From: JBFMEX01 sp040752215
GTDB lineage: Bacteria > Pseudomonadota > Alphaproteobacteria > Rhizobiales > Hyphomicrobiaceae
NCBI GenBank assembly: GCA_040752215.1
Contig: JBFMEX010000094.1
Span: forward strand, 1-37,738
DNA: 37,738 bases
Direction: 5' to 3'
Positions 7,919 to 17,400 of this stretch are shown piece by piece (the first letter of the stretch is position 1; each line of letters begins with the position of its first letter). The position numbers were made by a program, and so were the translations under genes. The notes beneath the pieces are model-generated. The model was given only the letters and a program-made list of their open reading frames with translations. It was not told the origin of the DNA and did no database searches.

Positions 7919-8557
7919 ATGCAGGCGAGCGACGGACAACGCGACGGCAGCGGCGGCGCCTCAGCGCTCGGCCGGCGCCACGCGCGCGTCGCCGCGATCT
8001 GCGGCAGCCTGGTGCTGTCCATGGCCGCGCTTTCCTACGCCGCGGTGCCTCTCTACCGCCTGTTTTGCCAGGTGACGGGCTACGGCGGCACGCCGAAGGT
8101 CGCCACCCGGCCGTCCGACACCGTGCTCGACCGAACGATTACGGTGCGCTTCGACGCCAACGTCGGCGGCGGGCTCGGCTGGCAATTCGAGCCGCTGCAG
8201 CGGACCATGGAGGTGCGCGTCGGCGACAACGTGCTCGCGCACTACAAGGCGACCAACGTCGGCGAAAAGCCGAGCAAGGGTACCGCCAGCTACAATGTCT
8301 CGCCGGACGTGGCCGCCTCGTTCTTCAACAAGATCGAGTGCTTCTGCTTCACCGAGCAGGCGCTGAGGCCGGGCGAGAGCATCGAGATGGCGGTGTCGTT
8401 CTTCGTCGATCCCAAGATCGTCGAGGACAGCGACGCCGGTCTCGTCAGTCAGATCACCCTCTCCTACACGTTCTATCCGGTCGCCGGTGCCGATGCGGCT
8501 CGGGTGGTGCGGCAGGGCGCAGAGGGCTCGGCCCTGGCCGGGCGTGGGGGAACGTAG
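7919..8557 (+). CDS. ctaG: Cytochrome c oxidase assembly protein CtaG (Cox11)
   Basis: The 212-residue copper chaperone delivers copper to the CuB site of subunit I. After a short cytoplasmic tail there is one transmembrane helix (VAAICGSLVLSMAALSYAAV) leading into LYRLFCQVTGYGGT, a typical Cox11 start. The periplasmic beta-sandwich carries the copper-binding signature IECFCFTEQAL and the family motif FFVDPKI. AGGAGG lies 12 bases upstream of ATG 7919; an in-frame GTG at 7898 is a weaker alternative with no ribosome binding site. It sits between coxF and ctaE. Confidence 0.95.
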   Translation: MQASDGQRDGSGGASALGRRHARVAAICGSLVLSMAALSYAAVPLYRLFCQVTGYGGTPKVATRPSDTVLDRTITVRFDANVGGGLGWQFEPLQRTMEVRVGDNVLAHYKATNVGEKPSKGTASYNVSPDVAASFFNKIECFCFTEQALRPGESIEMAVSFFVDPKIVEDSDAGLVSQITLSYTFYPVAGADAARVVRQGAEGSALAGRGGT

Positions 8558-8692
8558 CGGAAAGCGGCTCCGTCTCGTCGTTACGCCGGCTGGCTGGCTT
8601 TCGATGCGTTGGTGCCGGGTTGTAGAGCAAGGTCCGGGCGGCAAGCCCGGCCCGAGGCGAGGAACGTACGGGGACAACGGAGAACAGAGCCC

Positions 8693-9601
8693 ATGGCCCA
8701 AGCACACGCGAAGCACCACGACTACCACCTCGTCGATCCGAGTCCATGGCCGGCTATCGCCGCGCTGTTTGCATTCACGATGGCGATCGGCCTCGTCGTC
8801 CTGATGCGCTCGCAGGGCGGCGGCGCCGGCCTGTTCGGTCTCAAGGGGCCGTGGCTGTTCCTGCTCGGCTTCCTCGGCGTCGCGACAACGGCCTTCTTCT
8901 GGTGGCGCGACGTCGTGCGCGAGGCGCACAAGGGCCATCACACGCCGGTCGTGCAGCTCCACCTGCGCTATGGCATGATCTTATTCATCGCTTCCGAGGT
9001 GATGTTCTTCGTCGCCTGGTTCTGGGCCTACTTCGACGTCGCACTGTATCCCTCCGACGTGTCGCCGCTGACCAACTCGAAGGAGATCGTCGGCATGGTC
9101 GAGCGCAACACGTTGCTCGGCGGGCAGTGGCCGCCCAAGCCGGCGGATGCCTTCAGGGGTACGTTCGATCCGTGGGGCCTGCCGCTCGTCAACACGCTGG
9201 TTCTGTTGCTGTCGGGCTGCACGGTGACGTGGGCGCACCATGCGCTGCTGAAGAACGACCGCAAGGGCCTGGTGCTCGGTCTCTTCGTGACGGTGCTGCT
9301 CGGCCTGCTGTTCACCGGGCTGCAGGCCTACGAGTACGGCCACGCGGCGTTCAACTACTCGGGCCATATCTATGGCGCCACGTTCTTCATGGCGACCGGC
9401 TTCCACGGCGCGCACGTGATCATCGGCACCATCTTCCTGTTCGTGTGCCTGATGCGGGCGCTCAACGGCCACTTCAAGCCGGACCAGCATTTCGGCTTCG
9501 AGGCCGCCGCCTGGTACTGGCACTTCGTCGACGTGGTGTGGCTGTTCCTGTTCGCCTGCATCTACGTGTGGGGCGCGGGCACGCCGGCTGCGGGTCACTG
9601 A
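8693..9601 (+). CDS. ctaE: Cytochrome c oxidase subunit III
   Basis: The 302-residue core subunit without redox centres stabilises proton uptake and turnover of subunit I. The start ATG 8693 has GGAG ten bases upstream and gives the usual N-terminus (HHDYHLVDPSPWP). Seven helices are predicted. Signature stretches are RYGMILFIASEVMFFVAWFW, containing the conserved Glu, and the C-terminal WYWHFVDVVWLFLF. The 135-base gap from ctaG holds only a small GC-rich inverted repeat (CCGGGC/GCCCGG, 8634-8650). A few residues longer than many relatives, otherwise ordinary. Confidence 0.97.
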   Translation: MAQAHAKHHDYHLVDPSPWPAIAALFAFTMAIGLVVLMRSQGGGAGLFGLKGPWLFLLGFLGVATTAFFWWRDVVREAHKGHHTPVVQLHLRYGMILFIASEVMFFVAWFWAYFDVALYPSDVSPLTNSKEIVGMVERNTLLGGQWPPKPADAFRGTFDPWGLPLVNTLVLLLSGCTVTWAHHALLKNDRKGLVLGLFVTVLLGLLFTGLQAYEYGHAAFNYSGHIYGATFFMATGFHGAHVIIGTIFLFVCLMRALNGHFKPDQHFGFEAAAWYWHFVDVVWLFLFACIYVWGAGTPAAGH

Positions 9602-9639
9602 GAGTAGTGATCACAACGGGCCGACGGGAAGCCATCGGG

Positions 9640-9753
9640 TGCTGTCATCCCTGCCGAGCCCAATTGCGAGAGCCGGGACCCAGCGGCCGAACAGCCGCTC
9701 AGTCCCGGCTCTTCGGGTCGGCGCGGTGCGCCGCCGGTTCGGCCGGGACAGCA
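9640..9753. repeat. Long imperfect palindrome, REP-like intergenic element
   Basis: The core is a nested hairpin: AGAGCCGGGAC (9669-9679) pairs perfectly with GTCCCGGCTCT (9702-9712), and inside it AGCGGC (9682-9687) pairs with GCCGCT (9694-9699) around CGAACA. Outside the core the flanks are still roughly complementary (TGCTGTCATCCCTGCCG on the left, CGGCCGGGACAGCA on the right), so nearly the whole ctaE-DUF983 gap is one dyad. The form is that of the dispersed palindromic repeats common in alphaproteobacterial genomes. It may also end or protect the ctaE transcript. Only one copy was noticed in this window. Confidence 0.65.
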
Positions 9754-9856
9754 ATGCGCATGTCGATACCAGCGGGATCCAAATCCTGACCCGTTGCGTC
9801 GAACGCGACCAGACGCTGGGCTTGCTGGCGCCGAGGTGTCGGCGCATATAGGCGGC

Positions 9857-10231
9857 ATGTCGAGCCCTCACTCCCGCGTCTCGCCGTTCCTGGCCGGCCT
9901 CAAGGGCACCTGCCCGCGCTGCGGCGGGGCGCCCCTGTTTCAGAATTTCCTCAACATGCGCGAGCGCTGCACAGCGTGCGGACTCGACTACAAGTTCGTC
10001 GACACCGGCGACGGCCCGGCCGTCTTCGCGATCTTCATCCTCGGCTTCGTCGTGCTCGGTCTTGCGCTCTGGCTCGAGTTCACGTTCGAGCCGCCGCTTT
10101 GGGTGCACATCGTGGCGTGGGGCCTGGTGACGCCACTCTTCGCGCTCGGACTGCTCAGGTTCTTGAAGGCGGTGCTGATCGCGCTGCAATTCACCAACAA
10201 GGCCGAGGAAGGCCGGCTGACCAAGGACTGA
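9857..10231 (+). CDS. DUF983 membrane protein
   Basis: The 124-residue product has an N-terminal zinc-ribbon-like part, GTCPRCGGAPLFQNF and CTACGLDYKF (two CxxC pairs), followed by two hydrophobic helices (AVFAIFILGFVVLGLALWL and VHIVAWGLVTPLFALGLL). DUF983 genes commonly sit between coxC and SURF1 in alphaproteobacteria. The function is unknown; a role in oxidase biogenesis is inferred from this constant position. The start ATG 9857 has only a weak site (AGGCGG), but the frame upstream lacks domain character. SURF1 follows after 4 bases, so the two are probably co-translated. Confidence 0.85.
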   Translation: MSSPHSRVSPFLAGLKGTCPRCGGAPLFQNFLNMRERCTACGLDYKFVDTGDGPAVFAIFILGFVVLGLALWLEFTFEPPLWVHIVAWGLVTPLFALGLLRFLKAVLIALQFTNKAEEGRLTKD

Positions 10232-10235
10232 GCCG

Positions 10236-11042
10236 ATGCTCGCGCGCTTCCGGGCCACACGGCTCCTCTGGCCGACGCTGGCGAGCCTCGCCGGGCTTGC
10301 GGTGCTCGTCTCGCTCGGCAACTGGCAGATGAGCCGCAAGGCGTGGAAGGAGGAGCTGATCGCCCGCCTCGCCGCAGGAGCGTCGGCGCCGCCGGTCCCG
10401 CTCGCCATCGCGCTCGGGGAGGCGGCCGACGAACCCGGCTCGATCGGCTTCCGGCGGGTGACGGTCACCGGCACGCTGGAGCACGAGCGTGAGCTTCACT
10501 TGTGGGCCGGCGATGCGCGCGGCGCGGCCTGGAGCATTCTCACGCCGCTGCGCCTCGCCCGGCCGATCGACGCCGGACGGCGCTACCCAATCGAATGGGC
10601 GCTCGTCATCCGCGGCAGCGTACCGGCGGCGCTGAAGTCGGCGGAAACGCGCGCGGCAGGGCAGGTCGCCGGCGAGGTGACGATCACTGGTCGGATCCGG
10701 CTCGATGAGGGCCGCAACTGGGCCGCGGGCGCGCCCGATCTGGCGCGAAACGAATGGTACTCCCGCGATCTCAGCGCGATGCGGGCCCACCTGCTCGGCA
10801 GCGAGGCGGCGGGCAGCGCCGCGGTCGAGGACCAAGCCGCTCGCATCGCGGCGGTCTTCGTCGAGGCGGAGGTGGCACTCGGCGGGGAGGGCGCCCCGCA
10901 GCCGCAGCTCTCGGCGCTGCAACTTCCCAACCGCCACCTGGAGTATGCGCTGACCTGGTACGGGCTCGCGCTGACGCTGGTCGGGGTGTTCGCCGCATTC
11001 GCCCGCAGCCGGCTGCGGACGTCCCCGGAGGCCCGGAGCTAG
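10236..11042 (+). CDS. SURF1-family oxidase assembly protein
   Basis: The 268-residue product has the SURF1 layout: an N-terminal helix (WPTLASLAGLAVLVSLGNW) running into LGNWQMSRKAWKEEL, a periplasmic domain, and a C-terminal helix preceded by the signature LPNRHLEYALTWYGLAL. SURF1 proteins help insert heme a into cytochrome oxidase subunit I. The start ATG 10236 is four bases after the DUF983 stop. The middle region is somewhat longer than in short bacterial members. It is the last evident oxidase gene of the cluster; thrC follows after 134 bases in which nothing stands out. Confidence 0.93.
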   Translation: MLARFRATRLLWPTLASLAGLAVLVSLGNWQMSRKAWKEELIARLAAGASAPPVPLAIALGEAADEPGSIGFRRVTVTGTLEHERELHLWAGDARGAAWSILTPLRLARPIDAGRRYPIEWALVIRGSVPAALKSAETRAAGQVAGEVTITGRIRLDEGRNWAAGAPDLARNEWYSRDLSAMRAHLLGSEAAGSAAVEDQAARIAAVFVEAEVALGGEGAPQPQLSALQLPNRHLEYALTWYGLALTLVGVFAAFARSRLRTSPEARS

Positions 11043-11176
11043 CCTCTGCAACACGGGAAAATGCTCCGAACTGTGCGTAGCCCCGCCGCGGGTGCCGGCT
11101 CGCCTTGTTCTCATCCGCGGCGCGCACTACGGTGCCTTGGCATGCCCATCGCCGTACCAATCGAAGAGCCCGTCAA

Positions 11177-12592
11177 TTGAACTACGTTTCGACACGCGGC
11201 CTAGCGCCTCGACTGGGCTTCGAGGACGTGCTCCTCACCGGCCTCGCGCGGGACGGCGGGCTCTACGTGCCGGAAGCTTGGCCGCGGCTCGCGCCGGAGA
11301 CGATCGCCGGCCTCGCCGGGCGCCCCTTCGACGAGGTGGCGGTCGAGGTAATCCTCCCGTTCACCGGCGGCGCGTTCGCGCGCGCCGATTTGGCCCGCAT
11401 GGCGAAAGCGGCCTACGCGACGTTCGGGCACAGGGCTGTGACCCCGCTCGTCCAGATCGCGCCCGGCCGGTTCGTGCTGGAGCTGTTCCACGGGCCGACG
11501 CTGGCGTTCAAGGACGTCGCGATGCAGCTTCTGGCGCGGCTGATGGACCACGTGCTGGAAAAGCGCCGGCAGCGGGCGATGATCGTCGGCGCCACCTCGG
11601 GCGATACCGGCGGTGCGGCGATCGAGGCGTTTCGCGGCTCGCGGCAGGTCGATGTCGTGATCCTGTTCCCGGCAGGGCGCGTCTCCGACGTGCAGCGCCG
11701 CATGATGACGACCCCTCGCGACGCCAACGTGCACGCGGTTGCTATCGAGGGCACATTCGACGACTGCCAGTCGCTCGTGAAGGCGATGTTCAACGACCTC
11801 GCGTTCCGCGATCGCGTCGGCTTGTCGGGCGTCAATTCGATCAACTGGGCCCGCATCGTCGCCCAGGTCACCTACTATTTCGCCGCGGCGGTCGCGCTCG
11901 GCGCGCCGCACCGCAAAGTCTCGTTCGTGGTGCCGACCGGCAATTTCGGCGACATCTTCGCCGGCCATGTCGCCTGGCGGATGGGCCTGCCGATCGAGCG
12001 CCTCGTCATCGCTTCGAACGAGAACGACATCCTGCCGCGCACGGTGGCGAGTGGCACCTACGAGATGCGCTCCGTGGTGGCGACCTCCTCGCCGTCGATG
12101 GACATCCAGATCTCATCGAACTTCGAGCGCTACCTGTTCGAGGCCTCGGACCGCGATGCCGGTCTCGTGCGAGGGCTCATGGCCTCGCTGCAGCAGTCGC
12201 GCCGCTTCGCGCTGCCGCCGGCGCTGCACGCCGCCTTGCAGGGCCACTTCGCCGCCGGCTCTGCCAGCGAGGCGGAGGTGGCGGACGCGGTGCGCCGGGA
12301 GCGGGAGAGATCGGGCTACCTCGCCGACCCGCATACCGCCACCGCCATCGTCGCCGCCGACAAGGCGCTGGTGCGTCGTGGAGGCGCGCCGCAGGTGATC
12401 CTCGCCACCGCGCATCCGGCCAAGTTTCCGGATGCGATGGCCGCGATCGCCGGCGTGCGCCCCGAGCTGCCGCTGCGGCTTGCAGGGCTCATGCACGATC
12501 CCGAGCGGGTCAGCGTCGTCGCCAACGATCTCGGCGCGATCGAGGGCTTCGTCGCCGCGCGCGCCGCCACCGCACGAGAGGGGGTATCGTGA
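11177..12592 (+). CDS. thrC: Threonine synthase
   Basis: The 471-residue PLP enzyme converts O-phosphohomoserine to threonine. The family N-terminus (NYVSTRG) comes directly after a TTG at 11177 with GAAGAG upstream. The frame runs further back to 11105 through Arg-rich sequence that matches nothing in the family, so TTG is the likely start. The PLP lysine lies in HGPTLAFKDVAMQLL. ATSGDTGGAAIEAF, VVPTGNFGDIFAG and SNENDILPR are all typical of the ThrC family. The gene overlaps the M16 peptidase by four bases (GTGA), so translation is probably coupled. Its link to SURF1 is conserved gene order and not shared function. Confidence 0.95.
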   Translation: MNYVSTRGLAPRLGFEDVLLTGLARDGGLYVPEAWPRLAPETIAGLAGRPFDEVAVEVILPFTGGAFARADLARMAKAAYATFGHRAVTPLVQIAPGRFVLELFHGPTLAFKDVAMQLLARLMDHVLEKRRQRAMIVGATSGDTGGAAIEAFRGSRQVDVVILFPAGRVSDVQRRMMTTPRDANVHAVAIEGTFDDCQSLVKAMFNDLAFRDRVGLSGVNSINWARIVAQVTYYFAAAVALGAPHRKVSFVVPTGNFGDIFAGHVAWRMGLPIERLVIASNENDILPRTVASGTYEMRSVVATSSPSMDIQISSNFERYLFEASDRDAGLVRGLMASLQQSRRFALPPALHAALQGHFAAGSASEAEVADAVRRERERSGYLADPHTATAIVAADKALVRRGGAPQVILATAHPAKFPDAMAAIAGVRPELPLRLAGLMHDPERVSVVANDLGAIEGFVAARAATAREGVS

Positions 12593-13860
12593 CGAGCGAG
12601 GTGACCACGCTGGCCAATGGCCTCAGGATCGCGACCCACCGCATGCCGGGGTTGGAGACGGTGTCGCTCGGCCTGTGGGTCGCGACCGGCGCCCGACACG
12701 AGGCGCCGCGCGAGCACGGTATCTCGCACCTGCTCGAGCACATGGCCTTCAAGGGCACGGCGCGGCGGACGGCCCGGCAGATCGCCGAGGAGATCGAGAA
12801 CGTCGGCGGCGACCTCAACGCCGCCACCAGCCTGGAGTCGACCGCCTACTACGCGCGCGTGCTCGCCGGCGACGAGAGACTGGCGCTCGATATCATCGCC
12901 GACATCGTGCTCAACTCGAGCTTTGCCGAGGACGAGCTGGAGCGCGAGCGTGAGGTGATCCTGCAGGAGATCGCGGCAACACGCGACAGCCCCGAGGACA
13001 TCTCCTACGACCTGATGCAGGAGGCGGCGTTTCCGGAGCAGGCCATCGGGCGGCCGATCCTCGGCACCCCGGAGAGCGTCGCGAGCTTCACGCCGGCCGA
13101 TCTCGATGCGTTCCTCGCGCGCCGCTATAGCCCTGAGCGGATGGTCCTTTCTGCCGCCGGCGCGATCGATCACGGGCGTCTCATCGGCCATGCTGAAGCC
13201 CTATTCGGGGCGCTCTCTCGGGGCACGGATGGCAACGAGGCGACCGCCCGCTACGAAGGCGGGGCGCGGGTGGCGGCGGAGCGTTTCGAGCAGGCTCACC
13301 TGGTGCTCGGGTTCGAGTCCCCGTCCTACCGCGCGGAGGAGTTCTACGCGGCGCAAGTGCTCGCCGGGCTGACTGGCGGCGGGATGTCCTCGCGACTGTT
13401 TCAGGAGGCGCGCGAGCGGCGCGGGCTCTGCTATGCGATCTACGCCACGGCATGGGGGCTCAGGGATACGGGAATGCTCGCGATCCACGCGGCAACGGGC
13501 AGCGAGATGATGGCGAAGCTGATGGACGTCGTCGCCGCCGAGCTCAAGGCGCTGGCCGAGGACGGGCCGAGCGCGGCCGAGCTGGCGCGCGCCAAGGCGC
13601 AGATCAAGGCCGGGCTGCTGATGGCGCTCGAAAGCTCGTCGGCGCGGGCCGAGCAGATGGCGCGCCAGTTGATCGGCCACGGCCGGATCATCCCGACGGA
13701 GGAGTCGGTCGCGCGGGTCGGCCAGGTGTCGCAGGAGAATGTGTGGGATCTCGCCGGGCGGCTGTTCGCCTCGCGTCCGTCGCTGGCGATCGTCGGACCC
13801 GGCAGCCGCTCGCGGGAGCATGCCCGCTACGCCGAGAAGGTTCTCGGCATGGCGATGTGA
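12589..13860 (+). CDS. M16-family zinc peptidase (mitochondrial processing peptidase-like)
   Basis: The 423-residue product has the pitrilysin/MPP fold: an N-terminal domain with the inverted zinc motif HLLEH (His47, Glu50, His51), the downstream Glu-rich region around FAEDELEREREVILQEI, and a C-terminal half with GLTGGGMSSRLFQEARERRGLCYAIYA. All catalytic landmarks are present. The start is GTG 12589, overlapping the thrC stop and preceded by GAGAGGGGG. Alphaproteobacterial members resemble the beta subunit of mitochondrial processing peptidase; their natural substrates are mostly unknown. The GNAT gene follows after 15 bases. Confidence 0.93.
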   Translation: MTSEVTTLANGLRIATHRMPGLETVSLGLWVATGARHEAPREHGISHLLEHMAFKGTARRTARQIAEEIENVGGDLNAATSLESTAYYARVLAGDERLALDIIADIVLNSSFAEDELEREREVILQEIAATRDSPEDISYDLMQEAAFPEQAIGRPILGTPESVASFTPADLDAFLARRYSPERMVLSAAGAIDHGRLIGHAEALFGALSRGTDGNEATARYEGGARVAAERFEQAHLVLGFESPSYRAEEFYAAQVLAGLTGGGMSSRLFQEARERRGLCYAIYATAWGLRDTGMLAIHAATGSEMMAKLMDVVAAELKALAEDGPSAAELARAKAQIKAGLLMALESSSARAEQMARQLIGHGRIIPTEESVARVGQVSQENVWDLAGRLFASRPSLAIVGPGSRSREHARYAEKVLGMAM

Positions 13861-13875
13861 GGGGTGGAGCGGACG

Positions 13876-14478
13876 ATGGTCTTCTTGAGATCCTCTTCCA
13901 GCCACGACGCGAGCACCCTTGTGCGCGGCGCCGGCGTGATGCTGCGGCCGCTGGCGATGGGCGACTACGGACCGTGGGCCGAGATCAGGGCCCTGAGCCG
14001 CGAGCATCTGGTGCCGTGGGAGCCGGCTTGGGCCCGCGACGAGCTGACCCGCAGCGCATTCCGCAGGCGGCTGCGCCACTACCAGCGCGAGGCGCGCGAG
14101 GATCTCGGCTACGCGTTCGGCATCTTCGATGAGGTGAGCGAGGCCTTGATCGGCGGCCTCACGCTGTCGAACGTGCGCCGCGGCGTGACGCAGTCGGCCT
14201 CACTCGGCTATTGGCTCGGGCGGCCGCATGTCGGACGGGGGCGGATGAGCGCGGCGGTCCGAGCGATCATTCCGCACGCGTTCGGTACGCTCAGATTGCA
14301 CCGGATCGAGGCAGCGACGATGCCGAGCAACGCGGCCTCGATGCGGGTGCTGGAGCGGTGCGGGTTCCAGCGCGAAGGGTTCGCGCGGCACTATCTGAAG
14401 ATCAACGGGGCGTGGCAGGACCATGTCCTGTTCGCGCGTCTCGTCGAGGACGGCGGCAGCCAGGAGGAGCCGGCGTGA
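13876..14478 (+). CDS. GNAT-family acetyltransferase, RimJ-like
   Basis: The 200-residue product starts at ATG 13876 with GGAG six bases upstream; a GTG at 13864 is the alternative. VMLRPLAMGDYGPWAEIRALSR is the usual first strand and helix, and GYWLGRPHVGRGRMSAAV holds the acetyl-CoA pyrophosphate loop. LRLHRIEAATMPSNAASMRVLERCGFQREGFARHYLKINGAWQDH is the hallmark of RimJ/RimL-type N-alpha-acetyltransferases. They acetylate protein N-termini or small amines; the substrate cannot be read from sequence. The stop overlaps the GTG of the next gene by four bases. Confidence 0.9.
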   Translation: MVFLRSSSSHDASTLVRGAGVMLRPLAMGDYGPWAEIRALSREHLVPWEPAWARDELTRSAFRRRLRHYQREAREDLGYAFGIFDEVSEALIGGLTLSNVRRGVTQSASLGYWLGRPHVGRGRMSAAVRAIIPHAFGTLRLHRIEAATMPSNAASMRVLERCGFQREGFARHYLKINGAWQDHVLFARLVEDGGSQEEPA

Positions 14479-17400
14479 GGGACCACGCGCAACCGGGCGG
14501 CGACCTCGGGCGAGGCGGAGCACGCTCCGGCGCGGCGCGGCTGCGCGCTTTGGCGATCGCGGCGCTCGGCCTCCTGGCGGTCCTCGTGGGGCTCGCCGGC
14601 GAGGCGCACGCGCTGAAGGCGATCGTGGTGCCGGCCGATGAGGACAAGATCGAGCTGACCACGCTCGGCGCCTATTACGAGGCGCGTGGCGATTCACTCC
14701 AGGTCGAGACGGCGCCGGACGCCAGCGGCGCTACCGGGCGCATGTCGGTCAAGGCGGCCACGGCCGGCACCAGTCCCGGGTGGATGGTGTTCGCGCTCTC
14801 CAATCCGAGCGACAAGGCGATCGAGCGCTGGCTCACCGCCGACCGCTACACGATGGTCGGCTCCGGCATCGTATGGCCCGATCTCGACGCGGCGCGGATC
14901 GAGGCGGTGACGCCCTCGCTCGGCTTCGTGCCCGAGCGGGTGCCGAGCGACCGCGCTGACATCTTCCGCGTCACGCTCGAGCCGGGGCAGACGATCACCT
15001 TCGTCGCCGAGCTGGCCGCGGACCGCCTGGCGCGCATCTATCTGTGGAGGCCAATCGGTTACGAGATCAAGGTCCGCGACCGTCAGCTGTTCAATGGCAT
15101 CACCCTCGGCCTGACGATCCTGCTCGCGATCTTCCTGACCGCGATCTTCGCCGCCAATCACAAGATCATCTTCCCGGCGGCGGCGCTGGTCGCGTGGTGC
15201 GTGCTCGCCTACCTGTGCGTCGATTTCGGCTACTTCCACAAGCTGTTCAACCTGAGGCCGGAGGACAACGCAGTCTACCGCGCGGCGTCGGAATCGGCGA
15301 TCGCCGCCAGCCTTGTCATGTTCCTCTATGCGTTCCTCAAAATCGGCTTGAGCCACGGCCTCGTGCGCATGCTGGTCATCTTGTGGATGCTGGCGCAGCT
15401 GTCGCTGGTCGCGGTTGCGGTGATCGACCCCAAGCTCGCCGCGACCTTCGCGCGCGCCTCGTTTGCGGCGATCGGTGTCATCGGCGGCCTGTTCGCGCTG
15501 TTCCTTGCGCTGCGCGGCCAGGACCGCGCGCTGTTCCTGATCCCGCCGTGGATCCTATTCCTGATCTGGGTCTTCGGCGCCGGCGTGACGCTGACCGGGC
15601 GCATGCACGGCGATATCGTCGTCAATGGCCTGATCGCCGGGCTCGTGGTGATCATCGTCACGCTGGGCTTCGTCGTCACCCAGTTCGCGTTCACATCGCT
15701 CGGGCCCCGCTACGGCGCGATGCCATCGGAGCAGCAGTTGCGCTCGCTCGCGATCGACGGCGCAGGAGCTGCGGTGTGGGAGTGGAACAGCCGGCGCGAC
15801 GAGATCAAGGTGAGCCCGATCGTCGAGCAGGGCCTCGGGCTCACGCTCGGCGAGCTTTCGAACAAGGTCGAGGAGTTCGCCAAGCACGTGCATCAGGCCG
15901 ACCGTGAGCGGTTCCGGCTGATGCTATGGAGCGTGCAGGAGCGTGCCGGCGGCAAGATCCGCGTCGATTTCCGCATGCGCCATGCCGACAACACTTATCG
16001 CTGGTTCGAGCTGGAGGCGGCCAGCGTCGAGACCAGCGACCGGCGCTCGGTGCGCTGCGTCGGCCTGATGCGCGACGTCACCGATGCCAAGCGCGCGCAC
16101 GAGCGCCTGATGCACGATGCCGTGCACGACAGCATCACCGGCCTGCCGAACCGCGAGCTGTTCCTCGACCGGCTCGGTGTCGCGGTGCAGCGTGCCAAGA
16201 CGGAATCCGCGATCCGACCGACGGTGATCCTGCTCGACATCGACAAGTTCAAGAGCGTCAACAACATGTTCGGGCTGCTCGTCGGTGACAGCCTGCTGCT
16301 GACGGTGGCGCGACGGCTGCAGCGCCATCTCGGGTCCCAGGACACGCTGGCGCGGGTCGGCGGCGACCAGTTTGCGCTGCTCGTCACCGCCAACCAGGAG
16401 GCAGCCGATCTCGCCTCGCTGGCCGAGCGTGTGCGCCGCAGCCTGCGCTCGCCGATTCGCATCGCCAACCAGGAGATCGTGCTGACGGGCTCGCTCGGCA
16501 TCGCCGTCTACGACGGCGAGGAGGCAAGCCACGCCGATCTGCTCAAGGAAGCCGAGATGGCGATGTACCGCGCCAAGCGTGGCGGCGCCGACCGGGTCGA
16601 GATCTTTCGCACCGAGATGCGCGGTGAGCGCGACGACCGGGTGCAGGTCGAGAGCGACCTCCGGCAGGCGCTCGAGCGCGGCGAGCTCAAGGTGCTCTAC
16701 CAGCCGATCGTCTACCTGCCGACCGAGGAGCTCGCGGGCTTCGAGGCGCTGGTGCGCTGGGAGCATCCCCAGCACGGCATGATGAACCCGGCCGAATTCG
16801 TGCCGGTGGCGGAGGAGTCCGACCTCATCGTCAAGCTCGGCTCGTACGTGCTGCAGCGCGCCGCACGCGAGGTGATGCGCTGGCAGAAGGAGCTTCCGCG
16901 CTCGGAGCTGGCGCTGTTCGTCAGCGTCAACGTGTCGAGCCGCCAGCTGTTCCGGCAGGATCTGATCCAGGAGATCCGCCACATTCTCGGCAAGCAGATG
17001 GTGCCCAAGGGGTCGCTCCGTCTCGAGGTGACCGAGTCGCTGGTCATGGAGAACCCGGAGCGGGCGAGCGAGATTCTGGAGATGCTTCGCGGAGCCGGTG
17101 CCGAGCTGGCGCTCGACGATTTCGGCGTCGGCTACTCCTCGCTCGCCTACCTGCAGCGGTTCCCGTTCGACACGATCAAGATCGACCGCGCGATCGTCCA
17201 GTCGAGCGGCAGCGGCGACAGCGCCGGCGCGGCGATCATGCGCTCGATGGTGGCGCTCGGCCACGAGCTCGGCAAGAAGATCGTCGCCGAGGGCGTGGAG
17301 GAGCCGCAGGACGTTGCGTTCCTGAGAGCACTCGGCTGCGAGTATGCGCAAGGGTTCTACTACGGCGAGGCGATGCCGGATCGCGAGGTGCTGAACCTGC

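Noticed and set aside
14211..14474. Extension of the EAL protein frame back into the GNAT gene
   Set aside because: The GTG at 14475 has an excellent ribosome binding site and begins the signal peptide; the upstream part is the shadow of GNAT coding sequence.
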